Assembly: GCA_049323895.1 (NCBI GenBank)
Contig: JBMOKT010000013.1
Span: 508,049 to 572,048 of the forward strand
Length of the DNA: 64,000 nucleotides
Reading direction: 5' to 3'
Source: JBMOKT01 sp049323895
GTDB taxonomy: Bacteria > Bacillota > Peptococcia > Peptococcales > BICA1-8
Shown: one piece after another, positions 1-8,797 of the stretch
Position numbering within the stretch: the stretch's first letter is position 1
How the letters are laid out: each line of letters opens with the position of its first letter
Program-made: the position numbers and the translations under genes
The notes under the pieces: generated by a model
Told to the model about the DNA's origin: nothing
Database searches by the model: none
The model's input: only the letters and a program-made list of their open reading frames with translations

Positions 1-37
1 CCGCAAATTCAGGAGTGCCCATAAAAACTAACCTCAT
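1..37 (-). CDS. fmt: Methionyl-tRNA formyltransferase, N-terminal fragment
   Basis: Only the first twelve codons lie in the window; the rest runs off the left edge. They read MRLVFMGTPEFA, the conserved start of methionyl-tRNA formyltransferase, which formylates initiator Met-tRNA in the cytoplasm. An AGGAGG ribosome binding site at 44-49 overlaps the stop codon of def, and the ATG follows six bases later, so the two genes are probably translated as a coupled pair. The def-fmt order is the usual one, because deformylase removes the group that this enzyme adds. The assignment rests on the N-terminal motif and the neighbour. Confidence 0.85.
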   Translation of the reverse strand, partial: MRLVFMGTPEFA

Positions 38-47
38 TACCAACCTC

Positions 48-503
48 CTAATCCTGTTTCCGTATATTTTTGGCCTTATCTAGAAACAAAATACCGTCCA
101 GGTGGTCAATTTCATGCTGCAGGGCCCGGGCTAAAAGCCCTTCTCCTTCTACAATTATTTCTATTCCCTCTTCATTTAATCCTTTGACTTTTACAATTTT
201 GGACCTGGTTACTTCACCAACCATACCTGGACAGCTTAAGCATCCTTCGGTGTCTGTTTCCTCTCCAGACCTATCAATAATTTCGGGGTTAATCAAGGCA
301 ATTACCCCTTCACCTACATCAACAACTATAACCCTTTTGGTAACTCCTATTTGAGGTGCGGCAAGTCCAACCCCATTTGCATCATACATGGTTTCCACCA
401 TGTTTTTAATCATCTTTAACACATTTGGCGTTATCTTCCCAACAGGCTTTGAAAGTTCCCTTAACCCCGGGTCTTCTTTCCTGACAATGCTGTAAATTGC
501 CAT
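48..503 (-). CDS. def: Peptide deformylase
   Basis: This metalloenzyme removes the formyl group from the N-terminal methionine of new proteins at the ribosome. All three family motifs are present in the 151 residues: GVGLAAPQIG at 44-53, EGCLS at 86-90 and QHEIDH at 129-134. They supply the metal ligands Cys88, His130 and His134 and the catalytic Glu131. The ATG at 503 follows a GGAGG ribosome binding site. The gene lies between priA and fmt in the order known from Bacillus, and is probably co-transcribed with both. Length and motifs are normal for the family. Confidence 0.97.
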   Translation of the reverse strand: MAIYSIVRKEDPGLRELSKPVGKITPNVLKMIKNMVETMYDANGVGLAAPQIGVTKRVIVVDVGEGVIALINPEIIDRSGEETDTEGCLSCPGMVGEVTRSKIVKVKGLNEEGIEIIVEGEGLLARALQHEIDHLDGILFLDKAKNIRKQD

Positions 504-580
504 CTTTATCCTCCAATTAATCCCATATGGATATGTTTTCTTTTCTTTCCTTTTATTTTTTACTTTTTCACTTTTTATAA

Positions 581-3037
581 TTATAAGATACTTTGGGGTT
601 CAACATCAATAATAATGCGCAAAGTGTTTTGGGTTTGTTCCTTAGCCCTTTGGCAGCCCCAAATTGCTGCTTCCCTTAAGGTATCTAAATCAGTTCCTTT
701 AAGAATTAGTTGCCATCTATAGCGGTTTTTTATTTTACTAATAGGGGCCTGTGCTGGACCCAATATCTCCACTGATTGGGGAAACTTTTCCTTAATAGAA
801 CGAGCAATAATGTCACTGCAAACTGCTGCCTTATTTTCCTGAAAGTCACTAATTATTATTCTTATTAAAGAAGAAAATGGCGGATATTCCATTAATTGAC
901 GAACTTCCAGTTCCTTTTGGTAAAAATTTTTGTAATCCTGCTTTTTCCCTTCTACCACGGCGTAATGGTCAGGACTGTATGTTTGGATTATTACTCTGCC
1001 TTTCTTTTCCCCCCTGCCTGCCCTGCCTGCTACCTGGGTCAGAAGCTGAAACGTTCTTTCACTGGAGGTGTAGTCCGGCAGATGCAATGAGGTATCTGCA
1101 GCAATTACTCCTACTAAAGTTACGTTAGGGAAGTCCAATCCCTTGGTAATCATCTGGGTACCAATCAGTATATTTGAATTCCCCCTTTTAAATTCTGCCA
1201 GCAATTTTTGGTGGGAATCCTTATTTTGTGTTGTATCTACATCCATGCGGGTAACTTTTGCATCTGGCCACAGCTTGAGAATTTCCGCCTCTACCTGCTG
1301 GGTGCCCGTCCCAAAATAGCGGATAAAGGTACTGCCACAGCTGGAACACCTTTTAGGTACTGGCAGTGAGTGATTACAATAGTGGCACTTCATCGAAAAA
1401 GGGTTGGTGTGATAGGTCAATGGGATGGAGCAGTTGGGACAGAGTACCGCTGTTCCGCACTCACGACACAGGACAAAGGTAGCATAACCCCTCCTGTTTA
1501 AAAAAAGTATAATCTGTTCTTCATTCAACAATGTCTCAGTAATAGTTTCCTGCAATTTCTCGCTAAACATACTGCGGTTTCCTAGTTTAAATTCTTCCCG
1601 CATATCTATTACTTCTACTTCAGGCAATGGATTGGGTGTAACTCTAAAGGGCATTTCCAAAATTTCGTAAAACCCCTTTTCTCCTTTATAGTAGCTCTCT
1701 AGGGCAGGTGTAGCACTTCCCAAGACTAAAACCCCATTAACAAGTTGGCACCTTTTCTGCGCTATATCCCGGGCATGGTAACGGGGGTCAGGCTCACTTT
1801 GTTTATATGTAGTTTCGTGTTCCTCATCCATAATAATTAAACCCAAGTTTGGAACCGGAGCGAACACTGCACTCCTGACACCAATGATTACCCTGGCTTC
1901 ACCCCTGTAAAGGGATTCCCATACATCTAGTCTCTCTCCCTGGGATAAATTACTGTGCAATACAGAAACCATCTGACCTAAGACACTTTTAAACCTGCCG
2001 ATAACCTGTGGTGTCAAGGAGATTTCCGGGACCAGCAATATTGCTCCCTTGTTTTGACTGAGAGCCTCTTTAATACATTCCAGATAGACCTCAGTTTTAC
2101 CGCTGCCTGTTACTCCATGGAGCAAAAAATTATGGTTGGTATTTAAGTTGATGACCTGTGTAATTTTTTCAATGGCCTTTTTTTGATAGGAATTAAAAAA
2201 CAATTTTTTTTCATTGTTAAATTCAGAATAAACCTGGGGAAGTCTTTTCTCCTGATTTTTTACCTTCTTTAACAGTCCTTTTTTAACTAAGCCTGTAATA
2301 GCTGCCCTATCACAGGATAATTTCTTCATTAGCTGAGATATTTCCTGGGGTCCCTGAGTGAATACGTATCTAAAAATTAAAGCTTGCTTAGGCGCCCGGT
2401 GTAACTTCTTCTGAATTGTTTCTTCTATAACCAAAGGTGTGTCATTACTTGCCATCTGAACATAATCTACCTCTTTGACTTTGCCGTTTCTTTGAAAATC
2501 GTAGAATTGTTCCACTAAACCCCGTTTTTCTAAATCATCTATTAATAAGTCAATCCCTTCCCCCCAAATGCTTTTCAATTTTACCATTTCCTGAGGTCCC
2601 AGCCGTAGCTTTGTAAAAAGCTTTTGTGCTAAAGGGTCTAAAAGGGAAAGCGCAGCCTCGATTTCCGAGACATTACCGGTATTTCTGATTTTCACAAACT
2701 TCTTCCTTTTAAGACGTGCATAGGGCGGAATAACATATTCCAGCACTTTATGGAGGGGAGTTATGTATTTCTCACTTACCCACAAGGCTAATTCTACCAT
2801 TTCCTGGGAAATTATAGGTTCGTTATCAATTACCTTTTCTATTTCTTTAAAGGAATTAAAAGGACTTTGGTCAATTATGCCAATGACAAATCCTTCACAT
2901 TTTTGTTTACCTAGGGGGATAAGTACCCGCGAACCAATCCTTATGGATTCCTCTATGGCAGGGGGGATAGTGTAGTGGAAAGTTTCTTTTTCCATATTTT
3001 TTGTCAAATTTACGCAGACAACTGCATATTTAGTCAG
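581..3037 (-). CDS. priA: Primosomal protein N' (PriA helicase), probable CTG start
   Basis: PriA is the 3'-to-5' helicase that reloads the replisome at stalled forks. Counted from the TTG at 3007, the protein shows the Walker A motif GVTGSGKT near residues 298-305, the DEEH box near 394, and eight cysteines in zinc-binding pairs between about 514 and 557. The reading frame stays open upstream of that TTG and encodes LTKYAVVCVN, which matches the usual first beta-strand of PriA. A GGGAGGGG ribosome binding site (about 3045-3053) stands seven bases before the CTG at 3037, whereas the TTG at 3007 has no site near it. I therefore place the start at CTG 3037, a rare initiator. A TTG start at 3007 would truncate the conserved N-terminus. 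Confidence 0.93.
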   Translation of the reverse strand: MTKYAVVCVNLTKNMEKETFHYTIPPAIEESIRIGSRVLIPLGKQKCEGFVIGIIDQSPFNSFKEIEKVIDNEPIISQEMVELALWVSEKYITPLHKVLEYVIPPYARLKRKKFVKIRNTGNVSEIEAALSLLDPLAQKLFTKLRLGPQEMVKLKSIWGEGIDLLIDDLEKRGLVEQFYDFQRNGKVKEVDYVQMASNDTPLVIEETIQKKLHRAPKQALIFRYVFTQGPQEISQLMKKLSCDRAAITGLVKKGLLKKVKNQEKRLPQVYSEFNNEKKLFFNSYQKKAIEKITQVINLNTNHNFLLHGVTGSGKTEVYLECIKEALSQNKGAILLVPEISLTPQVIGRFKSVLGQMVSVLHSNLSQGERLDVWESLYRGEARVIIGVRSAVFAPVPNLGLIIMDEEHETTYKQSEPDPRYHARDIAQKRCQLVNGVLVLGSATPALESYYKGEKGFYEILEMPFRVTPNPLPEVEVIDMREEFKLGNRSMFSEKLQETITETLLNEEQIILFLNRRGYATFVLCRECGTAVLCPNCSIPLTYHTNPFSMKCHYCNHSLPVPKRCSSCGSTFIRYFGTGTQQVEAEILKLWPDAKVTRMDVDTTQNKDSHQKLLAEFKRGNSNILIGTQMITKGLDFPNVTLVGVIAADTSLHLPDYTSSERTFQLLTQVAGRAGRGEKKGRVIIQTYSPDHYAVVEGKKQDYKNFYQKELEVRQLMEYPPFSSLIRIIISDFQENKAAVCSDIIARSIKEKFPQSVEILGPAQAPISKIKNRYRWQLILKGTDLDTLREAAIWGCQRAKEQTQNTLRIIIDVEPQSIL

Positions 3038-3111
3038 CTTTAAACCCCTCCCTAAGTCATATTAATAATTTAATTGTAACATATTGTTATGTAAAAAGTG
3101 TGTACATATTA

Positions 3112-3172
3112 TTAGTGGCTGGTGACTGGTGACTGGTGGCTAGTTGGCTAGTGACTGGTGACTAGGGAAATA
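3112..3172. repeat. Degenerate short tandem repeat
   Basis: The stretch between metK and priA repeats variants of TGGCTAGTGACTGGTGAC several times. The reverse complement of the same word set recurs at 47030-47110, and single copies of TGGCTAGT occur inside the dispersed repeats near 19580 and 34010. No open frame or known function is visible. It looks like a low-complexity intergenic repeat family. Confidence 0.6.
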
Positions 3173-3198
3173 GTGGAACAGTGAAAGAGTGGAAAGTG

Positions 3199-3227
3199 AA
3201 AAAAAGTTGAGCTGGCGCTCAACTTTT
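3199..3227 (-). terminator. Intrinsic terminator after metK
   Basis: On the minus strand an 11-bp stem (AAAAGTTGAGC pairing with GCTCAACTTTT, loop GCCA) is followed by a run of T. It begins at the metK stop codon, so it should end the transcript of the metK operon. Confidence 0.85.
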
Positions 3228-4413
3228 ATAGTCCTACTTCTTTCTTTAATTGTTCAACTTTATCCAGTCTTTCCCAGGGCAAATCCAAATCGTTTCTGCC
3301 GAAATGGCCATAAGCTGCTGTTTTTTTGAAAATTGGTTTTCTTAAATCTAATTCTTTAATAATACCCGCCGGTCTTAAATCAAAGACCTTTTGAATAGCT
3401 TCTGCAATTTTATCTTCAGGAACTTTATTCGTTCCAAAGGTTTCAACCAGCACGGAAACGGGATGGGCAACACCAATAGCATATGCCAACTGCAATTCAC
3501 AACGCTCTGCCAACCCGGCGGCTACCACATTTTTGGCAACGTGGCGGGCTGCATACGCGGCTGATCTGTCAACTTTGGTGGGATCTTTGCCGGAGAATGC
3601 GCCACCACCGTGTCTAGCCATACCACCATATGTATCCACAATAATTTTACGTCCTGTCAGACCGGCATCACCCTGTGGACCGCCAATTACGAAACGACCT
3701 GTGGGATTAATTAAGTAGCGGGTTTTTCCATCAATTAGCTCTGAGGGAATCACAGGCTTAATAACTTTTTCAATGATATCTGTTCTTATAGTATCCAAGG
3801 TTGCATCAGGGCTATGCTGGGTGGAAATAACCACTGTGTCAACCCTCAAAGGCTTATTATCTTCATATTCTACGGTGACTTGAGATTTGCCGTCAGGCAA
3901 AAGATAATCTAATTCATGACTCTTACGCACTTCACTTAGCTTACGAGTTAGCTTATGGGCCAAAGAAATTGGTAAAGGCATATACTCAGGGGTTTCGTTG
4001 CTGGCATAGCCGAACATCATCCCTTGGTCACCTGCACCAATTGCTTCTATCATATCATCGGACATTTCCCCTGTCTTTGCTTCTAGAGCCTTATCTACAC
4101 CTAGGGCAATGTCAGGTGACTGTTCATCAATAGAGGTAAGTACTGCACAAGTATCACCGTCAAAACCGTATTTAGCACGGGTATAGCCTATTTCCCGTAT
4201 AGTTTCTCTGACTATCTTAGGAATATCTACATAACATTTTGTAGTAATTTCCCCCGCTACCAACACCAAACCTGTAGTAACAGCTGTTTCACAGGCCACA
4301 CGGGCTTCAGGGTCTTCAGAAATGATGGCATCCAAAACCGCATCAGAAATCTGGTCACAGATTTTATCGGGATGACCTTCAGTAACTGATTCAGAGGTAA
4401 AAAATTTACGCAT
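3226..4413 (-). CDS. metK: S-adenosylmethionine synthetase
   Basis: MetK makes S-adenosylmethionine from methionine and ATP in the cytoplasm. The 395-residue length is typical. Signature stretches are visible: SESVTEGHPDKICDQ near residue 7, the ATP motif GAGDQGMMFGYA at 126-137, and the phosphate loop GGGAFSGKDPTKVDRSA at 269-285. The ATG at 4413 lies inside the end of coaBC, with the two frames overlapping by eight bases and an AAGGAG site just upstream, so translation is probably coupled. No SAM riboswitch precedes it, as expected for an internal operon gene. The intrinsic terminator directly after the stop makes it the last gene of its transcript. Confidence 0.97.
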   Translation of the reverse strand: MRKFFTSESVTEGHPDKICDQISDAVLDAIISEDPEARVACETAVTTGLVLVAGEITTKCYVDIPKIVRETIREIGYTRAKYGFDGDTCAVLTSIDEQSPDIALGVDKALEAKTGEMSDDMIEAIGAGDQGMMFGYASNETPEYMPLPISLAHKLTRKLSEVRKSHELDYLLPDGKSQVTVEYEDNKPLRVDTVVISTQHSPDATLDTIRTDIIEKVIKPVIPSELIDGKTRYLINPTGRFVIGGPQGDAGLTGRKIIVDTYGGMARHGGGAFSGKDPTKVDRSAAYAARHVAKNVVAAGLAERCELQLAYAIGVAHPVSVLVETFGTNKVPEDKIAEAIQKVFDLRPAGIIKELDLRKPIFKKTAAYGHFGRNDLDLPWERLDKVEQLKKEVGL

Positions 4414-5611
4414 TTTCCTTCACTCCTTTTATTAGGGTTAAAACTTCATTTAATATTTCATGGGAAATCTCTTCTTTGCTAGCCAGGGGCAAATCTTTAT
4501 ACCTGCCGTCAGCAAAAAATAGTGTTACCTTATTTGTATCGCAACCAAATCCGGCACCCTCCTGGGTTACATCATTGGCCACAATAAAATCTAATTTTTT
4601 CTTATTAACCTTATTTTCAGCATTTTTCCTTAAATCGTTTGTCTCGGCAGCAAAGCCAATCAAAATTTTGTTACCTTTATTTTTTCCAAGATAGCCTAAA
4701 ATATCTGGATTTTTTTCTAATTTTAAGAACAGGTCTTCATCTGTTTTTTTAATCTTTGTTTCGTTGAATTTTTCCGGTCGATAATCAGCCACAGCCGCCG
4801 CTTTGATAATAATATCCTGCCGGGAAAAATGTTTTTCTACCTCTAAAAACATTTGAGAGGCAGTTTCAACAGGGATGAAATTCACTCCCCCAGGCTTGTC
4901 CAGATTGGTCGGTCCGGAAATTAAAGTAACTTCCGCTCCCCTTTGCTGGGCACACCTTGCCAGGGCATAACCCATTTTGCCCGAACTTCTGTTGGATATA
5001 TACCTAACAGGGTCGATAGGTTCTTGGGTTGGTCCTGCAGTTATTAAAACCTTAATACCCTTTAAATCACATTTATTAAAGGATAATAGATATTCAAGAA
5101 TAACATCTGGTTCTGCCATTTTGCCTTTTCCCGAATAGCCGCAGGCCAGATTGCCTTCAACCGGTTCAACAAAATAATAGCCTTTGCCTTTAAGATTTTT
5201 AATATTTTCCTGCACTATAGGATTTAAATACATATTAACGTTCATTGCCGGGGCAATAATAACTTTAGATTTTGTCGCCATTACCGTGGTAGTTAAAAAA
5301 TCATCAGCAATACCATGGGCAATCTTCCCTATAATGTTAGCAGTTGCCGGTGCAATTAGAAAATAGTCTGCTTTATCAGCCAGGGCTATATGCTCTACGT
5401 TCCATTGTACCGGTTCCTGGAACATATGGGTCATAACGGGATTTTGGGATAATGTACGTAAAGTAAGGGGCGTGAGAAAAGCCTGCGCCCCCTGGGTCAT
5501 TATACAATGAACTTCCGCCCCTTGTTTTTTTAACCTGCTGACAATTTCTGCAGCTTTATAGGCTGCAATCCCACCGGTTACGCCAAGAAGGACAGTTTTA
5601 TCTTCTAACAT
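4406..5611 (-). CDS. coaBC: Bifunctional phosphopantothenoylcysteine synthetase/decarboxylase
   Basis: This fused enzyme performs two successive steps of coenzyme A synthesis. The N-terminal flavoprotein decarboxylase (CoaC, about residues 1-180) shows GVTGGIAAYKA, a histidine in VEHIALA, PAMNVNMY and ACGYSGKGKMAEP, which carries the active-site cysteine. The C-terminal CTP-dependent synthetase (CoaB) shows ITAGPTQEPIDPVRYI, SNRSSGKMG, and AAAVADYRP followed by KIKK. At 401 residues it is full length. Its last codons overlap the start of metK. A tandem 8-bp repeat lies between it and rpoZ upstream, which does not obviously break the operon. Confidence 0.96.
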   Translation of the reverse strand: MLEDKTVLLGVTGGIAAYKAAEIVSRLKKQGAEVHCIMTQGAQAFLTPLTLRTLSQNPVMTHMFQEPVQWNVEHIALADKADYFLIAPATANIIGKIAHGIADDFLTTTVMATKSKVIIAPAMNVNMYLNPIVQENIKNLKGKGYYFVEPVEGNLACGYSGKGKMAEPDVILEYLLSFNKCDLKGIKVLITAGPTQEPIDPVRYISNRSSGKMGYALARCAQQRGAEVTLISGPTNLDKPGGVNFIPVETASQMFLEVEKHFSRQDIIIKAAAVADYRPEKFNETKIKKTDEDLFLKLEKNPDILGYLGKNKGNKILIGFAAETNDLRKNAENKVNKKKLDFIVANDVTQEGAGFGCDTNKVTLFFADGRYKDLPLASKEEISHEILNEVLTLIKGVKENA

Positions 5612-5633
5612 ACACCTACACCAACTTTTTTCG

Positions 5634-5673
5634 TTTACTCGCCTACTCGCCTACTCGTTTACTCGACTACTCG
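5634..5673. repeat. Five tandem copies of an 8-bp repeat
   Basis: Five adjacent octamers of the form NNTACTCG fill the gap between coaBC and rpoZ. The following 45 bases contain partly complementary words (AGACGAATGGACGATATGACG). Similar words (AATTCGTC) occur near 34130. No function is visible; copy-number variation between strains is plausible. Confidence 0.75.
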
Positions 5674-5733
5674 TCTAGAACTAAGGACTAAAAGACGAAT
5701 GGACGATATGACGAAAAGAGGAGTTGACGTCAA

Positions 5734-5940
5734 TTACTTTATTCCCGTCTTAGTTCTTTCATAAGTAATTTTTCCTGCTGCAATTTCAAATAAAGCCTGG
5801 GTGACAGGTTTTGTGGAATTGGCATGAACCAGGACCTGAGAACCCTCAACTATGCTTCTAGCTCTTTTAGCGGAAGCAACTACCAGTGAGTATTTACTAT
5901 CTACTTTAGAGACCAATACGTCTATGGAAGGTTTGATCAT
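5734..5940 (-). CDS. rpoZ: RNA polymerase omega subunit
   Basis: Omega helps assemble and stabilise RNA polymerase. The protein begins MIKPSIDVLV and contains SKYSLVVASAKRARSI, the conserved omega core, which includes the family's K-R residues. I place the start at the ATG at 5940 because GAGGAGG lies six bases before it. The frame is open to a TTG at 5955, but that codon sits inside the ribosome binding site. The product is 68 residues, normal for Firmicutes. It lies between gmk and coaBC as in Bacillus. Confidence 0.94.
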   Translation of the reverse strand: MIKPSIDVLVSKVDSKYSLVVASAKRARSIVEGSQVLVHANSTKPVTQALFEIAAGKITYERTKTGIK

Positions 5941-5962
5941 GTTTTTCCTCCTCAAGTAAAAA

Positions 5963-6544
5963 CTATTTATTCCTTTGAACTTTGCATTTCTCTGCCAGTA
6001 CTATTGCTTTTATTTTTTCAACCGCAGTCTCAACTTCATCATTAATTACCACATAATCATAATTATACATGCAAAGCATTTCTTCTCTGGCACAGCTTAA
6101 CCTTTTCTGGATTTCATTGGAATTTTCCGTACCCCTGGTTGTAATACGATGCTCCAACTCCTGCATAGAAGGAGGAGCAATAAACACTAAGACTCCATCG
6201 GGCTTAGCTGCCCTAACCTTGTGGGCACCTTGGGGATCAATCTCTAAAATACAGTCTTGTCCTTTGTGTAGAATTTCCTCAACAAACTTTTTAGGGGTAC
6301 CGTAGTAATTATCGTATACCTTTGCCCACTCCAAAAAGGCATCCTCTTTTATTTTATTTTCAAAATCCTTTTTGGTTATAAAAAAATACTCTTTGCCGTC
6401 AGTTTCTCCTGGTCTGGGCTTTCTTGTTGTAGCGGAAATAGAGTATTTAATATTTGTTTCCTTCAGCAGGCTTTTACAGATGGTACCTTTGCCAGCCCCG
6501 GAAGGTCCAGACAGTACAATGAGTATGCCTTCCTTATTTCCCAT
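5963..6544 (-). CDS. gmk: Guanylate kinase
   Basis: Guanylate kinase phosphorylates GMP to GDP. The P-loop GPSGAGKGT lies near residues 13-21. The GMP-binding region follows with TTRKPRPGE and the EYFF motif, and a TRG segment comes later. The usual DVQGA motif reads DPQGA here, a mild substitution. Length (193 residues) is typical. The gene is sandwiched between remA and rpoZ in the conserved Bacillus order and is likely part of the same operon. Confidence 0.95.
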   Translation of the reverse strand: MGNKEGILIVLSGPSGAGKGTICKSLLKETNIKYSISATTRKPRPGETDGKEYFFITKKDFENKIKEDAFLEWAKVYDNYYGTPKKFVEEILHKGQDCILEIDPQGAHKVRAAKPDGVLVFIAPPSMQELEHRITTRGTENSNEIQKRLSCAREEMLCMYNYDYVVINDEVETAVEKIKAIVLAEKCKVQRNK

Positions 6545-6558
6545 AAAAACAACTCCTT

Positions 6559-6834
6559 TTATTCTTCGTGCTCTTCGTTATGTATGGGAGTATCTTTAAC
6601 AGCTAGACGATGGGCTACCGTTTCCGGCTGCACTGCAGAAAGTATTACATGGTCACTATCGGTAATAACAACTGCCCTGGTGCGGCGTCCATAAGTGGCA
6701 TCCACCAACATGCCCTTATCCCTAGCTTCCTGGATGATACGCTTTATTGGGGCAGATTCTGGACTAACAATGGCTATAATTCTATTAGCTGAAACTATAT
6801 TTCCAAATCCAATATTTATGAGTTTAATACCCAT
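6559..6834 (-). CDS. remA: RemA-family (DUF370) DNA-binding regulator
   Basis: RemA is a small DNA-binding protein that in B. subtilis activates biofilm matrix and osmoprotection genes; most Clostridia carry it next to gmk. The protein begins MGIKLINIGFGNIVSANR, the family's hallmark N-terminus, and has APIKRI and DATYGRRTRAV in the middle. The ATG at 6834 is chosen because AAAGGAGG stands just upstream; eight extra in-frame codons reach back to 6858 without homology. The product is 91 residues with an acidic tail. What it regulates in this organism is unknown. Confidence 0.92.
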   Translation of the reverse strand: MGIKLINIGFGNIVSANRIIAIVSPESAPIKRIIQEARDKGMLVDATYGRRTRAVVITDSDHVILSAVQPETVAHRLAVKDTPIHNEEHEE

Positions 6835-6894
6835 AACAATACCTCCTTTACAAAACATTCTCCATTTTTAATTCTTAATTCTCCATTGTTTTTA

Positions 6895-7770
6895 CTATTC
6901 TATGTTTTGCACTTGTTCCCGTATTTTTTCAATTTCACTTTTCATTTCTACAACAATTTGGGTTATTTCTAAATCATTTGCCTTGGAACCAATGGTATTT
7001 GTCTCCCGGTTTAGCTCCTGTACTAAGAAGTCAAGTTTTCTGCCAATACTATCTCCTGAATCCATAGAAGCTAAAAATTGTTTAAAATGACTGTCCAAAC
7101 GGACCAGTTCCTCGGCGATACTAGTTTTTTCTGCAAAAAAAACTACCTCCTGGATAAGCCTGTTCTCATCTAATTGACTGTCATCCAGAATCTCACTTAC
7201 CCTTGCTCTTATTTTCTCCCGATATTCCTCAACTAAAACCGGACCACGTACACGAATTTGCAAGGCATATTTTTGCAATACTTTTATTCTCTCTGCTAAA
7301 TCCTCCCTAAGGGATTTGCCTTCAGCCATCCTCATAATTTTAAGTTGTTCCAACGCCATTAGTAAAGCTGCTTCCATCCCCGACCAAATATCATCTAAAT
7401 TTTCTTCCATTTCTTCCAGCTTAATTACTTCAGGGAGGCTGACTAACTGGTGAATGTTGATATTCGGGGAAATTTCAAGATATTCAGCCAAATCCTTCAA
7501 GGAATTATAATAAGCTATGGCATTCTCTTTGTCAACTTTAATTTCCGGTTTCTTTTCCCCTGTTTCCTCTACTTTAATAAATATTTCTACCCTGCCCCGC
7601 TGGATAAATTTTGACGCCAAGCGCCTGATGTTTTCTTCCAACAACATATAATGCCGAGGCTGCTTAATTATTATCTCCGAGTATCTATGATTAATTGATT
7701 TTATCTCAACGGTAAATTTCTTTCCTGCCCCTTCTGCTTCTCCCCGCCCATATCCTGTCATGCTGCGCAT
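6895..7770 (-). CDS. yicC: YicC/YloC-family endoribonuclease
   Basis: The protein starts MRSMTGYGRGEA, the family signature, and ends with the conserved region GRKLDFLVQELNRETNTIG and SKANDLEI. YicC proteins are endoribonucleases that act on small RNAs and other transcripts in enterobacteria, and YloC is the Bacillus homologue. At 291 residues it is full length. AGGAGG lies eight bases before the ATG. It precedes remA and gmk exactly as yloC does in Bacillus. A terminator downstream of dapF separates it from the upstream genes, so it probably has its own promoter within 7771-7890. Confidence 0.93.
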   Translation of the reverse strand: MRSMTGYGRGEAEGAGKKFTVEIKSINHRYSEIIIKQPRHYMLLEENIRRLASKFIQRGRVEIFIKVEETGEKKPEIKVDKENAIAYYNSLKDLAEYLEISPNINIHQLVSLPEVIKLEEMEENLDDIWSGMEAALLMALEQLKIMRMAEGKSLREDLAERIKVLQKYALQIRVRGPVLVEEYREKIRARVSEILDDSQLDENRLIQEVVFFAEKTSIAEELVRLDSHFKQFLASMDSGDSIGRKLDFLVQELNRETNTIGSKANDLEITQIVVEMKSEIEKIREQVQNIE

Positions 7771-7891
7771 GTTATATTCCTCCTAAAATATTCATGTTAT
7801 TTATTATAACCAATCCGCCAATAAACCCGTAACAATAGTTGTTTTTCTCTTTATTATTAGTAAATCCTTCTTATTATACCTGTTATTTCAC

Positions 7892-7925
7892 AAAAAAACA
7901 AAACCCCCCAATAAAGTTTGGAGGG
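7892..7925 (-). terminator. Intrinsic terminator after dapF
   Basis: On the minus strand CCCTCC pairs with GGGGGG (one G-U pair) around a ten-base loop and is followed by TTTTGTTTTTTT. It lies about 20 bases past the dapF stop. Confidence 0.7.
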
Positions 7926-7946
7926 CAATAAAGGGCTTTGAATTTT

Positions 7947-8777
7947 TTAGTCCAGCTCTCCCCGAAAAACCTCAGCAGCAGGTCCTGTCATATAGATACG
8001 TCCATTATCTGCCCATTCGATATCCAGATTGCCTCCAGGCAGACAGATTTCAGCCTTTTTATCTAAATAGCCATTTAAAACGCCTGCGACCAATACTGCA
8101 CAGGCACCTGTTCCACAGGCTAGGGTTATCCCGGCTCCCCGTTCCCACACCTTCATTAATGCCTTGCGGGAATTAACTATTTGAACAAATTCTACATTAG
8201 TCTTTTTAGGAAATGCCCAATGTTTTTCTAATAATGGTCCCCAGTGTTTTATCTCAATTTTTTCTAGGTCATCAAGAAAAATAACACAATGGGGGTTGCC
8301 CATACTGACAGCTGTAATTGCAAAAGTTTGATCACCAATAGAAAGCACTTCTTTTATAGCCTGACCTTCCCCGCCTGCCATAGGTATTAGAGAACGTTCC
8401 AATTGGGGTTGACCCATATCTACTTTAACCCATATCTCATTAGTGTTGCCTTCTATAATCTCAGGGACTATTATTCCTGCCAGTGTCTCCACCCTTATTG
8501 TTTTATCTTTAACCATCCCAGCATCATAAACATATTTGGCAAAACACCTAATACCATTACCGCACATTTCCGCCTCACTACCGTCGGAATTAATTATTCT
8601 CATCTTTAAATCAGCAGTATCCGAAGGAAGGATAAAAATCAACCCATCAGCACCTATACCAAAGTGGCGGTCACACAACTTTACCGCCAGGGAGGAATAC
8701 TCGCCGTTAATATCTTCAGTAAATGTGTCTAAAATAATGAAATCATTTCCTAAACCGTGCATTTTTGTGAATTTCAT
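7947..8777 (-). CDS. dapF: Diaminopimelate epimerase
   Basis: DapF interconverts LL- and meso-diaminopimelate for lysine and peptidoglycan synthesis, using a two-cysteine mechanism. Both cysteine motifs are present: MCGNGIRCF and ACGTGACA. The family start MKFTKMHGLGNDF begins at the ATG at 8777, which has GGAGGTGC upstream. The frame remains open to 8903, but that extension has no homology and would overlap the upstream ATPase gene. The product is 276 residues. It starts 20 bases after the ATPase gene, so the two are probably co-transcribed. This gene is an insertion relative to the Bacillus order. Confidence 0.96.
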   Translation of the reverse strand: MKFTKMHGLGNDFIILDTFTEDINGEYSSLAVKLCDRHFGIGADGLIFILPSDTADLKMRIINSDGSEAEMCGNGIRCFAKYVYDAGMVKDKTIRVETLAGIIVPEIIEGNTNEIWVKVDMGQPQLERSLIPMAGGEGQAIKEVLSIGDQTFAITAVSMGNPHCVIFLDDLEKIEIKHWGPLLEKHWAFPKKTNVEFVQIVNSRKALMKVWERGAGITLACGTGACAVLVAGVLNGYLDKKAEICLPGGNLDIEWADNGRIYMTGPAAEVFRGELD

Positions 8778-8797
8778 GTTAGCACCTCCGTAACACT

